From assembly GCA_050944255.1 (NCBI GenBank), contig JBMNQS010000089.1, positions 1 through 6,870 on the forward strand: a stretch of 6,870 nt of DNA. Direction: 5' to 3'. The notes under the pieces are model-generated. The model was not told the origin of the DNA and ran no database searches. It saw only the letters and a list, made by a program, of their open reading frames with translations. This DNA is from JBMNQS01 sp050944255. Its GTDB lineage: Bacteria > Bacillota > Clostridia > Christensenellales > Maliibacteriaceae. Below, in pieces: positions 1-5,654 of the stretch; within the stretch, counting starts at the first letter, position 1; each line of letters begins with the position of its first letter. The translations under genes were made by a program, and so were the position numbers.

Positions 1-128
1 AATTTTACTGCGCTTCGCGGGAGGGGGAAGGATGATTTGCGGGGAAAAAGGTTTTGTGTGGGGGAAAATTACCGCGATTCGTGGGGGGAAGGTAATTTAC
101 GGGAAAATAGACTTGAAGGGAAAATAAG
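1..128. repeat. Purine-rich degenerate repeat tract, non-coding
   Basis: The + strand is very rich in G and A and carries an imperfect duplication. Positions 5-48 and 69-107 align as TTAC, (T/C)GCG, (C/A)TTCG, a G run, GAAGG, an ATTT(G/A)C core, then GGG and AAAA, with small gaps. A GGG(G)AAAA module recurs near 41, 61, 101 and 118, about 17-40 bases apart. G runs of three or more occur seven times, but the gaps between them are too long for a canonical quadruplex. No convincing gene is seen; the open frames here have no ribosome site and no recognisable protein. Confidence 0.4.
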
Positions 129-154
129 GCCGAGAGGATTTTTTATAAGTGATA

Positions 155-199
155 AACAAAGCCCTGCGGAAGATGCGCAGGACTTTGTTGTTTTTATTT
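155..199 (+). terminator. Strong hairpin terminator, probably bidirectional
   Basis: The arms are 155-168 and 176-189: AACAAAG then CCTGCG on the left, CGCAGG then CTTTGTT on the right. One C/A mismatch interrupts an otherwise complete stem, and the loop is seven bases. On the + strand it is followed at once by GTTTTTATTT (190-199), so the best T run suits a gene entering from the left. Read on the minus strand the stem is followed by a poorer TTTATCACTTAT tract. It still lies about 85 bases past the stop of the minus-strand aldolase gene and is the only terminator candidate for it, so two-way use is likely. Confidence 0.8.
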
Positions 200-272
200 A
201 CGGCTGGGTGAGGCTTGACTGCGGCCAACATGAGCTGAACTGGCGGTGTGGAGCGCTTTTGTTTGGCTTTAT

Positions 273-956
273 TTACATCTGGGTGATGCGCACGTCGCCG
301 CGCACATCGGTCCAGGACTGCTTGAAGGCGGCTATGGCCGCGCGCACGTTGGGCAGGTCCATGGCCTCATCAAGAAGCTCCGGCATCACCGTGACGCAGT
401 GGGCGCCGGCCAAAAGGGCGCCCGTGAGCTGCTCCGGGGTCTTGAAGCCGGCGGCCAGGATTTTAGCGTCCGATACGTTTTCATCGATCATCCGGCGCAG
501 CGCTGCGATGGTTTCATAGATGTCCACGTTCTGGCTTTCGATGCGGTTGCAGTAGGGGGCGATGTAGTCCGCGCCAGCGCAGATGGCCAAAAAGCCCTGT
601 ATCTTCGTGTAGATGGCGGTGGCCGTGACGCCTATGCCACGGGCTTTCAGAAGGCTCATGGCCTTGATGCCCTGCGGATCGGCCGGCACTTTGATGAAGA
701 TGGCGTCGTCCCCGGTGCCCCCAAGTACCGCTTCGGCTTCATCCAAAATGTCTTCGGCCTTGTCGGCGGTGATCTGTACGTGGAGCGTGCGCTCATGGCC
801 GATGAGCCGGCGGACCTGCCTTAAATGCCCGAAAAAATCCACGGGCCCTTCGCGCTTGAAGATGGTGGGGTTGCTGGTCACGCCGGTGAAAAACGGGTAG
901 AGGTCGGCGCTTCTTTTCAGCGTGTCCAAATGCACGGTGTCAAACATAAATTCCAT
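273..956 (-). CDS. Transaldolase / fructose-6-phosphate aldolase family protein
   Basis: A 227-residue class I aldolase of the small TalC/FSA type; family members are usually about 215-225 residues. These enzymes form a Schiff base with a lysine and move or cleave dihydroxyacetone units in cytosolic sugar metabolism. Visible motifs are FDT near residue 5, the family signature TGVTSNPTI at 24-32, the Schiff-base lysine K89 in IFIKVP, and ASFKT-like AAGFKTPEQ at 169-176. Three residues match the E. coli FsaA pattern rather than transaldolase B: Gln61 (HVQITA), Thr113 (TATAIY) and Tyr135 (APYCNR). Aldolase activity on fructose 6-phosphate is therefore plausible, though this is inferred from alignment by eye. 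The start at 956 is fixed by AGGAGG at 968-963, six bases upstream; the frame runs further upstream but that part is not family-like. It is a single gene, transcribed divergently from dacF. Confidence 0.93.
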   Translation of the reverse strand: MEFMFDTVHLDTLKRSADLYPFFTGVTSNPTIFKREGPVDFFGHLRQVRRLIGHERTLHVQITADKAEDILDEAEAVLGGTGDDAIFIKVPADPQGIKAMSLLKARGIGVTATAIYTKIQGFLAICAGADYIAPYCNRIESQNVDIYETIAALRRMIDENVSDAKILAAGFKTPEQLTGALLAGAHCVTVMPELLDEAMDLPNVRAAIAAFKQSWTDVRGDVRITQM

Positions 957-1276
957 GGGCGTCCTCCTGAAAGAAAATGCTGACTTTATTATAGCACGAG
1001 CGGAGCGGGCTGTGCGTCTTTTATCAAAAGATTTATGAAAGCCGGCCACGACTTTTTGCGCAGAGAGAAGGCCGTTTCCCCTGAAAAAACGACGGCCCGG
1101 AAAAAAGGATGAAAGACGCCGGAAAAGCCCCGGGTGTACGGCGGCGGGATTCGACAGTCTTTTTGCGCGCTCTGTTGGACAAATTCTATGCAAGTTGGGC
1201 CAATTATGGCATAACGGGCCGGGATTTTGCCTATGTATGTCTTAGGATGATTTCACAGTTACGGGAGGAATGCTCT
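957..1276. other. Divergent intergenic region between the aldolase gene and dacF
   Basis: Three hundred and twenty bases with no supportable gene. The left end holds the aldolase promoter and ribosome site. GGCCGT at 1070-1075 and ACGGCC at 1092-1097 could pair with a 16-base loop, but no T run follows either way. The dacF frame stays open from 1109 and the aldolase frame from 1193. Neither extension has a ribosome site or family-like sequence. I found no convincing sigma-A, sigma-F or sigma-G promoter for dacF; TTGGAC (1175-1180) and TTGCGC (1163-1168) lack good -10 partners. Confidence 0.5.
963..993 (-). promoter_or_regulatory. Extended -10 promoter and ribosome site of the aldolase gene
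   Basis: Read on the minus strand, TATAAT (993-988) is preceded by TGC, giving an extended -10. No good -35 exists; the hexamer at 17 bases spacing matches only its last three bases (ACA). Transcription would start near 981, leaving a leader of about 25 bases that contains AGGAGG at 968-963. Extended -10 promoters often tolerate a weak -35, so this is a credible housekeeping promoter. Confidence 0.65.
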
Positions 1277-2446
1277 ATGAAGCGACGTTTTATAGGGAGG
1301 TTGGCGTGGCTCGTATTGATGATGCTGCTCATAGCCGCGCCGGCGCACGCCGCCGTGCCGGCCTTTCCCGATACGGGCACGTGCAAGGCCAATATTTTGG
1401 TGGACGCCTCCACGGGAACGGTGCTGTCTGAAAAAAATGCGGATGACAAGCTGCCCATGGCCAGCCTCACCAAGATGATGACGCTGATTCTGGCCTTCGA
1501 GGCCATCGAAAGGGGTGAACTGTCGCTGGAAGACAGCCTGGTGATTTCCCAGAGCGCGGCGCGCGTCGGCGGGTCCACCGCGTTTTTGGATGCCGGTTCC
1601 AGTTATAAAATCAACGATCTGCTCCTGAGCATCGTGGTGGCCTCGGCCAACGACTCGGCCACGGCCATTGCCGAAAGACTGTCCGGTACCGAGGCGGTGT
1701 TCGCGCAGCGCATGAACGAAAAGGCGCAGCAGATGGGGCTGACCAATACCCATTTTGCCAACGCTACCGGGCTTCCCACCGAAAACCATTATTCATCGGC
1801 GCGGGATCTGGCCGTGATGGCGGCGGAACTGATGAATCACCCGCAGTACTTCGCCTATTCCACCATATGGATTGAAGAATTTGTACACCCCTCCGGCCGC
1901 GTGACCATGCTGACCAACACCAATAAACTGCTGCGGCAGGGCATCGGCGTGGACGGCGTGAAAACCGGGTTCACAAACGATGCGGGACACTGCCTGGCCA
2001 GCTCCGGCGAGCGTGAGGGCATGCGTTTAATCAGCGTGGTGCTGGGGGCCACTTCGTCGAAGAACCGGTTCGATGAGGGCGCCGCGCTTCTGGAATACGG
2101 CTTTGCCAACTATCAGCTGGTCACCATTGAGAAACCCGTGGACAGTCCGCCCTGGAGCGTGGCGGTCATCGGAGGCAAGGTGTCCAATATAGTTCTCGTA
2201 CCGGCTCAAAGGCTGGAAATGGTGGTGGAGCGCGGCACGGCCATGGAACTGCAGCACGATATCCAGATACCTGAAAAAGTAGCCGCTCCCATCGGGCAGG
2301 GCCAGCGGATAGGTACGTGGACCATCACCCAAAACGGCGAAGAAAAGGCCGTCATCGACCTGGTGGCCGCCGAGACGGTGGAAAAAGCCAACTATGGCGA
2401 TTATCTCAATAAAATATTCCAGAGGTGGCTTTCCAAGGCGGCATAG
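1277..2446 (+). CDS. dacF: D-alanyl-D-alanine carboxypeptidase, DacF-type (serine peptidase S11)
   Basis: A low-molecular-weight penicillin-binding protein that removes the terminal D-Ala from peptidoglycan stem peptides outside the membrane and so limits cross-linking. All three active-site motifs are present: SLTK at residues 63-66 (acyl-enzyme Ser63), SAN at 123-125 and KTG at 229-231. A signal peptide covers residues 1-25 (basic MKRR, a hydrophobic core, AHA before the cleavage point). The peptidase domain runs to about 275, then a PBP5-type C-terminal domain. The tail DYLNKIFQRWLSKAA (375-389) looks amphipathic and could hold the protein at the membrane. The length, 389 residues, is normal for DacF. 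The ATG at 1277 is chosen because GGGAGG (1263-1268) lies eight bases before it and it begins the signal peptide. In Bacillus subtilis dacF is forespore-expressed, but no such promoter is evident here. A vegetative DacA-like role is possible. Confidence 0.95.
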   Translation: MKRRFIGRLAWLVLMMLLIAAPAHAAVPAFPDTGTCKANILVDASTGTVLSEKNADDKLPMASLTKMMTLILAFEAIERGELSLEDSLVISQSAARVGGSTAFLDAGSSYKINDLLLSIVVASANDSATAIAERLSGTEAVFAQRMNEKAQQMGLTNTHFANATGLPTENHYSSARDLAVMAAELMNHPQYFAYSTIWIEEFVHPSGRVTMLTNTNKLLRQGIGVDGVKTGFTNDAGHCLASSGEREGMRLISVVLGATSSKNRFDEGAALLEYGFANYQLVTIEKPVDSPPWSVAVIGGKVSNIVLVPAQRLEMVVERGTAMELQHDIQIPEKVAAPIGQGQRIGTWTITQNGEEKAVIDLVAAETVEKANYGDYLNKIFQRWLSKAA

Positions 2447-2540
2447 AATAAACTGAAAATGGCGCATTCCGCCGATTCTGCTAGCTGCGCCGCGCAAAAC
2501 CAGCCCTCCGTAATCTCCAAAAGAACTTTTTGACAGCCTG

Positions 2541-2572
2541 GGGCGCCGTGTAAACCGCGCCCTTTTTTATTT
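2541..2572 (+). terminator. Rho-independent terminator after dacF
   Basis: GGGCGC at 2541-2546 pairs perfectly with GCGCCC at 2557-2562 across a ten-base loop, and TTTTTTATTT follows directly. It sits 95 bases past the dacF stop and just before the next promoter, so dacF forms its own transcription unit. An A-rich/T-rich weak hairpin (2518-2532) lies immediately upstream. Confidence 0.85.
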
Positions 2573-2599
2573 GCGAATCGCGGGGCGATGAGCTATAAT
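2571..2599 (+). promoter_or_regulatory. Sigma-A-type promoter for the M50-scpA-scpB unit
   Basis: TTGCGA at 2571-2576 and a perfect TATAAT at 2594-2599 are separated by exactly 17 bases. Transcription should begin near 2606. The -35 overlaps the T tail of the dacF terminator, so one unit ends and the next begins with no slack. A start at 2606 also argues against a TTG at 2607 as the initiation codon of the first gene. Confidence 0.85.
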
Positions 2600-2620
2600 A
2601 TCTGTATTGCCTGATAGGAT

Positions 2621-2636
2621 AGGAGACATCGGTTTG
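2621..2636 (+). promoter_or_regulatory. Ribosome site that sets the TTG start of the M50 gene
   Basis: AGGAG at 2621-2625 lies eight bases before TTG at 2634-2636. The earlier in-frame TTG at 2607 has no ribosome site and coincides with the predicted transcription start, so 2634 is preferred. Confidence 0.75.
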
Positions 2637-3263
2637 AATTGGATCGTTAATTTTTTGTGCGGGCTGCCGGCCATTATACTGGCTATCGGCGTGCATGAGT
2701 ACGCCCACGCGAAGGTGGCCGATTCGCTTGGGGACAATACGCCCAGGCTGATGGGCCGGGTCACGCTGGACCCGTTTGTCCACATTGATATTCTGGGGCT
2801 GGTCTGCCTGGCGGTGATGGGATTCGGATGGGGCAAGCCCGTCAGGACCAACCCCGGCAACTTCAAGAACCCCCGAAGGGGCTCCATGCTGGTGGCGCTG
2901 GCCGGGCCGCTTTCCAATCTGTGCCTGGCGCTGATTTTTCAGGTGGTGCTCATCCTGTTCTACCGCTTCGCGCCGGCCAATGTGACGGTCTTTAACGTGA
3001 CCGAGAGCATCTTAACGCCGTTTGTAACGTGGAATATACTGCTTTTTGCCTTCAACTTGTTCCCGGTGCCTCCGCTGGACGGCTACCACGTGCTGGAGGG
3101 CATCCTCGGCGCGCGCGCCCCCCGCTTCCGCCGCTTTATGAAACAGTACGGCATCGGCGTGCTGATCCTGCTTTCGCTGCTTGGCGTCACCGGCTTTTTC
3201 ATCTCCATTATATCGGGTATTCTACAGCTGCCCATGCTGACGCTGGCCAATCTGATTTTATAG
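2634..3263 (+). CDS. Site-2-protease-like membrane zinc metalloprotease (peptidase M50)
   Basis: A 209-residue integral membrane protease of the M50B type that cuts substrates within the membrane. The zinc motif HEYAH (H21, E22, H25) lies in the first membrane helix, and the third ligand is Asp149 in the PVPPLDG motif at 144-150. GPLSN at 91-95 is also typical of the family. About five hydrophobic segments can be seen, near 3-25, 52-65, 86-110, 127-145 and 172-198. There is no PDZ domain or CBS domain, so it is the short form seen beside scpA in many Clostridia; it should not be taken for RseP or SpoIVFB. The substrate is unknown. The TTG start follows AGGAG and a nearby promoter. Its stop is ten bases before scpA, and the two are very probably co-transcribed. 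Confidence 0.92.
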   Translation: MNWIVNFLCGLPAIILAIGVHEYAHAKVADSLGDNTPRLMGRVTLDPFVHIDILGLVCLAVMGFGWGKPVRTNPGNFKNPRRGSMLVALAGPLSNLCLALIFQVVLILFYRFAPANVTVFNVTESILTPFVTWNILLFAFNLFPVPPLDGYHVLEGILGARAPRFRRFMKQYGIGVLILLSLLGVTGFFISIISGILQLPMLTLANLIL

Positions 3264-3273
3264 GTGCCCCATT

Positions 3274-4062
3274 ATGTATATCGTACAGCTTGATCAATTC
3301 GAGGGGCCGCTGGACCTGCTGCTGCACCTGATACGCAGGGCCCAGATTGATATTGCCGATATATTCGTTTCGCAGATCACCCAGCAGTACCTGGATATTA
3401 TGCAGGCGGCGGAGTCCATCGATATGGAGGTCTCCAGCGAGTTCATCGCCATGGCGGCCACGCTGGTGGAGATCAAGTCGCGCTCGCTTCTTCCCAGGCC
3501 TCCCAAAGAGACGGAGGAAGCCCAGGAGGACCCCGAGGCGCTGCTGATCCGCCAATTGGAGGAATACAACCGGTTCAAGCAGGCCTCCGAAGCGCTGCGT
3601 AATCTGGAGGCGCTGGGCAAACAGTCCTTTTATAAACTGCCGGAGGAACTTCTGCCGCCGGAGCCGGAACTCGACCTCGAGGGCGTCGGCGTGGACGCGC
3701 TCTACGAGGCGCTCAAAAGCGTGATCCTGCGAAGCCGCGAAAGGACCATGCGGGAGCAGATACCGAGGCAGCGCGACATCATGCGGGACGCCTTTACCGT
3801 GGGCGAGCGGATCGGCTACATCCGAAATACCCTCAAGGCGCGGCGGACGATGCGCTTTGACGAGCTGTTTGAAGAGGCGGTGACCCGCCCGGAGATTGTC
3901 ACCACGTTTATCGCCATGCTGGAGTTGATGCGGATGCGGCGCATCAAAATCAGCCAGAGCCGCGTGTACGACCCCATCGTCCTTTCCTGGCGGGACAGGA
4001 AGATCAATAAACTAGGAGATAGCATTGGAAAACGCAGGGGAGCAAAACCGGCAAATGAATAA
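3274..4062 (+). CDS. scpA: Segregation and condensation protein A (kleisin)
   Basis: ScpA is the kleisin subunit that bridges the SMC dimer and binds ScpB, forming the complex that organises and separates newly copied chromosomes. The N-terminal signature FEGPLDLLLHLI is at residues 9-20, within the domain that contacts the SMC neck. The charged, proline-rich middle (about 75-165) is the expected linker that binds ScpB. The C-terminal winged helix that contacts the SMC head is at about 175-245, including FDELFEEAVTRPEIVTTFIA. The length of 262 is normal. The ATG at 3274 has a modest AGGTG site at 3262-3266 overlapping the preceding stop codon, which suggests translational coupling to the M50 gene. 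Its last 38 bases overlap scpB. Confidence 0.97.
   Translation: MYIVQLDQFEGPLDLLLHLIRRAQIDIADIFVSQITQQYLDIMQAAESIDMEVSSEFIAMAATLVEIKSRSLLPRPPKETEEAQEDPEALLIRQLEEYNRFKQASEALRNLEALGKQSFYKLPEELLPPEPELDLEGVGVDALYEALKSVILRSRERTMREQIPRQRDIMRDAFTVGERIGYIRNTLKARRTMRFDELFEEAVTRPEIVTTFIAMLELMRMRRIKISQSRVYDPIVLSWRDRKINKLGDSIGKRRGAKPANE
4014..4027 (+). promoter_or_regulatory. Ribosome site inside scpA that sets the TTG start of scpB
   Basis: AGGAG at 4014-4018 is six bases before TTG at 4025-4027, both within the scpA coding region. The next in-frame ATG at 4055 has only a G-rich stretch at an unfavourable distance. The TTG is therefore the better start, and it makes scpB translation dependent on ribosomes finishing scpA. 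Confidence 0.7.
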
Positions 4063-4732
4063 CGATAAAGCGGCGCAGCAGCAGTTCGTCTTCGAAGGGG
4101 ACGAGCTGGTATCGGTGATGGAGGCGCTGCTGTTTGCCTCCGGCGACGCCCTGGATATAAAGGAGATCGCAAAGGCGCTGTCCATTCATCCGGACGCGGC
4201 GCAGGCGGCCGTGGAACGGCTGGCCAGCCAGTACGACTACCACAGGCGGGGCCTGTCGGTGGTGCGCTTTGGGCAGAAGGTGCAATTGGCCACCCGCAGG
4301 GAGTACGGCGCCGTGATCGAGAAGCTGTTTTTTTCCGGCGGCAGGCAGAGCCTTTCTCAGAGCGCGCTGGAGACGCTGGCGATCATCGCGTACCGCCAGC
4401 CGGTGACGCGCCTTGACGTGGAGATGATCCGCGGGGTGCGCTGCGAGTACGCGGTGGCCTCCCTGGCCGGCAAGGGGCTGATCCATGAGGTGGGCCGCAA
4501 GGATACCCTTGGCAGGCCGATCCTCTACGGTACCACGGACGCGTTTCTGCGCCATTTTGCCATCGAGTCCTTGGACGACCTGCCCAGCCTCGATCAGTTT
4601 GCGCTGCTGGCCGAGGGCAAGGCGCAGGTGCCCGCCGACGAGTTTGAGGCGCTGGAGCGCTCCATGGAAGCGTCCGATGAGGGCGGATCAGGCGAAGATG
4701 CACCCGAGGCGAAAATCACCGAAGCGCTGTAA
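4025..4732 (+). CDS. scpB: Segregation and condensation protein B
   Basis: ScpB is a dimeric protein with two winged-helix domains that binds the ScpA linker in the SMC-ScpAB condensin. Residues 25-100 form the first winged helix (starting ELVSVMEALLFASG). Residues 108-190 form the second and hold the family signature: SALETLAIIAYRQPVTR at 113-129, RGVRCEYAVASL at 136-147, and GRKDTLGRPILYGTT at 157-171, followed by SLDDLP at 182-187. The N-terminus before residue 25 is polar and Gln-rich, and the C-terminus after 200 is acidic; both are typical variable tails. The length of 235 is normal. It overlaps scpA by 38 bases and starts with TTG. If ATG 4055 were used instead, the protein would lose ten non-conserved residues. 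Confidence 0.96.
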   Translation: MENAGEQNRQMNNDKAAQQQFVFEGDELVSVMEALLFASGDALDIKEIAKALSIHPDAAQAAVERLASQYDYHRRGLSVVRFGQKVQLATRREYGAVIEKLFFSGGRQSLSQSALETLAIIAYRQPVTRLDVEMIRGVRCEYAVASLAGKGLIHEVGRKDTLGRPILYGTTDAFLRHFAIESLDDLPSLDQFALLAEGKAQVPADEFEALERSMEASDEGGSGEDAPEAKITEAL

Positions 4733-4751
4733 GCGAAAAAAGGAGGTCTTT

Positions 4752-5300
4752 ATGCTCTTTGAAACAAAGCGCCTTTACGCGCGCCAATTGACGGCGGATG
4801 ATTTTGACGACGCGGCGGAAATTCTCACGGACCCGCAGACCATGTACGCCTATCCCAGCCCCAAGACCCGCGAAGAGGTGCATGCGTTTATCCAAAAGCA
4901 CCTGGACAACTATGAGAAGCACGGTTACAGCTGGTGGGCGTTCATCGATAAGGAAAGCGGCGAATACGTCGGGCACGCGGGGCTCTTATGGCTGGACCTT
5001 GAGGGTGAGGACATCCTGGAGGTGGGCTACCACGTGAAGAAAAAACACTGGGGAAAGGGCTACGCCACCGAAATGGCGCGGGCGGTGAAACGCTGGGCCT
5101 TTGCGCATACCGATGCGGAGCGGGTATACTCTTTAATTGCGCAGACCAACCGGGCGTCGGTCCATGTGGCCGAGAAAAACGGCATGCGCCTGGAGCGGGC
5201 GTATACGTGGTATAATTTCTTCGGAAAGGACGTGCCGCACTTCGCCTACATGGCGCGCAGGCAGGAGGCGGAATCCTCAGCGCCAGACGCCGGCGAATGA
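4752..5300 (+). CDS. GNAT-family N-acetyltransferase, RimJ/RimL-like
   Basis: A 182-residue acetyltransferase that transfers an acetyl group from acetyl-CoA to an amine; the substrate cannot be read from the sequence. The opening FETKRLYARQLTADD (3-17) is typical of the Acetyltransf_3/RimJ-RimL group. The acetyl-CoA loop is HWGKGYATE at 99-107, and NRASVHVAEKNGM at 133-145 is the usual helix and strand that follow. The ATG at 4752 is well supported by AGGAGG at 4741-4746, five bases upstream. It lies 19 bases after scpB and is probably read through from it. There is no known role for such an enzyme in SMC-ScpAB function. Its position between scpB and the DUF2953-gerW pair, together with the long structured spacer behind it, suggests that it is an insertion. 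Ribosomal protein acetylation is an alternative role, but the similarity is only at superfamily level. Confidence 0.9.
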   Translation: MLFETKRLYARQLTADDFDDAAEILTDPQTMYAYPSPKTREEVHAFIQKHLDNYEKHGYSWWAFIDKESGEYVGHAGLLWLDLEGEDILEVGYHVKKKHWGKGYATEMARAVKRWAFAHTDAERVYSLIAQTNRASVHVAEKNGMRLERAYTWYNFFGKDVPHFAYMARRQEAESSAPDAGE

Positions 5301-5355
5301 GGCCTGAATAAACGCAGAGACGCCGAATACCGCGGCGTATATTGAACCAAACGGC

Positions 5356-5559
5356 AGGCCAGACCTGTCAAAAAAGTCCTTCCGGGGGTTATTAGGGGGC
5401 CACAGCCCCCTAATTTTAATTCCGTGGGCAAGGGCGACATGTGCGGCCGCAGCCCACACCGCTCAGGGTTTTCCGGCCGCTGCAAAAATCCGTTTATCGA
5501 TTTTTGCAGTAGGAAAATCCCTGGTAGTTCCGTCAAAAAACTTTGTTTTTTGACGGCCT
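5356..5559. repeat. Palindrome-rich intergenic element, possibly a dispersed repeat
   Basis: A run of hairpins fills this stretch. ATTAGGGGGC/GCCCCCTAAT (5391-5400 with 5405-5414) has a four-base loop. GTGGGC/GCCCAC (5424-5429 with 5452-5457) encloses the palindrome TGCGGCCGCA (5442-5451). A nested stem pairs 5464-5474 with 5512-5523 (one bulged T) around an 11-bp perfect stem, 5480-5490 with 5499-5509. Last, CCGTCAAAAAAC/GTTTTTTGACGG (5530-5541 with 5545-5556) has a TTT loop. The outer ends also match in inverse: AGGCC (5356-5360) and GTCAAAAAA (5367-5375) against TTTTTTGAC and GGCCT (5546-5559). This would close the whole block. No convincing coding frame is present. A miniature transposon, a REP-like unit or a structured RNA would all fit. 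Confidence 0.5.
5391..5421 (+). terminator. Possible terminator after the GNAT gene
   Basis: A perfect ten-base stem, ATTAGGGGGC at 5391-5400 with GCCCCCTAAT at 5405-5414, has the loop CACA and is followed by TTTAATT. The stem is very stable but the T run is short. It lies 91 bases past the GNAT stop and could end the M50-scpA-scpB-GNAT transcript, with the 5565 hairpin as backup. Confidence 0.5.
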
Positions 5560-5564
5560 CATTA

Positions 5565-5591
5565 GCCCGCGCATGCGCGGGCCGCTTTTTT
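5565..5591 (+). terminator. Rho-independent terminator before the DUF2953-gerW unit
   Basis: The perfect 18-base palindrome GCCCGCGCATGCGCGGGC (5565-5582) folds into a seven-bp GC stem with a CATG loop. CGC and then six T (5586-5591) follow. It insulates the downstream pair from the upstream unit and sits directly before the sigma-G-like promoter. Confidence 0.8.
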
Positions 5592-5592
5592 C

Positions 5593-5622
5593 GTATGGAT
5601 TGCAATCAAACGGGCCATGCTA
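5593..5622 (+). promoter_or_regulatory. Sigma-G-like forespore promoter for DUF2953-gerW
   Basis: GTATG at 5593-5597 and CATGCTA at 5616-5622 are separated by exactly 18 bases. This fits the Bacillus sigma-G consensus GnATR, N18, CAtnnTA. Transcription would begin near 5629, leaving a short leader to the start codon. The placement right after a terminator and before a spore gene supports the reading. A housekeeping alternative, TTGCAA at 5600-5605, has only a poor -10 (CGAAAT at 5623-5628). Sigma-F and sigma-G sites resemble each other, so forespore control is the safer statement. Confidence 0.55.
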
Positions 5623-5654
5623 CGAAATGAAAACTGTTTAATTCTGGAAAGGGG

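Noticed and set aside
19..120. G-quadruplex in the G-rich left tract
   Set aside because: Seven G runs are present, but the gaps between four consecutive runs exceed the seven bases of a canonical motif.
246..824. Plus-strand open frame of 192 codons antisense to the aldolase gene
   Set aside because: The opposite strand encodes a clear aldolase with all its motifs; this frame is a shadow caused by GC-rich codon bias.
957..1193. Upstream extension of the aldolase frame to 1193
   Set aside because: The extra residues are basic and unlike the family, and the extension would overrun the TATAAT promoter and the AGGAGG site of the real start.
1175..1206. Sigma-A promoter for dacF from TTGGAC
   Set aside because: No acceptable -10 hexamer lies 16-18 bases downstream, and the sigma-F and sigma-G consensus patterns also fail in this region.
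1109..1276. In-frame upstream extension of dacF by 56 codons
   Set aside because: It lacks a ribosome site, would bury the signal peptide internally, and the ATG at 1277 has a good GGGAGG site and gives the usual family length.
2461..2491. Inverted repeat GGCGCA/TGCGCC just after dacF as a terminator
   Set aside because: The 19-base loop is large and no T run follows; the real terminator is at 2541-2572.
5246..5605. Minus-strand open frame of 119 codons across the GNAT end and the hairpin spacer
   Set aside because: It is read through perfect inverted repeats, has no clear ribosome site and no known domain, so it is most likely a by-product of the repeat element.
5424..5630. Short plus-strand open frame starting with GTG in the hairpin spacer
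   Set aside because: It runs across two terminator-like hairpins and the promoter boxes, with no ribosome site or recognisable protein sequence.
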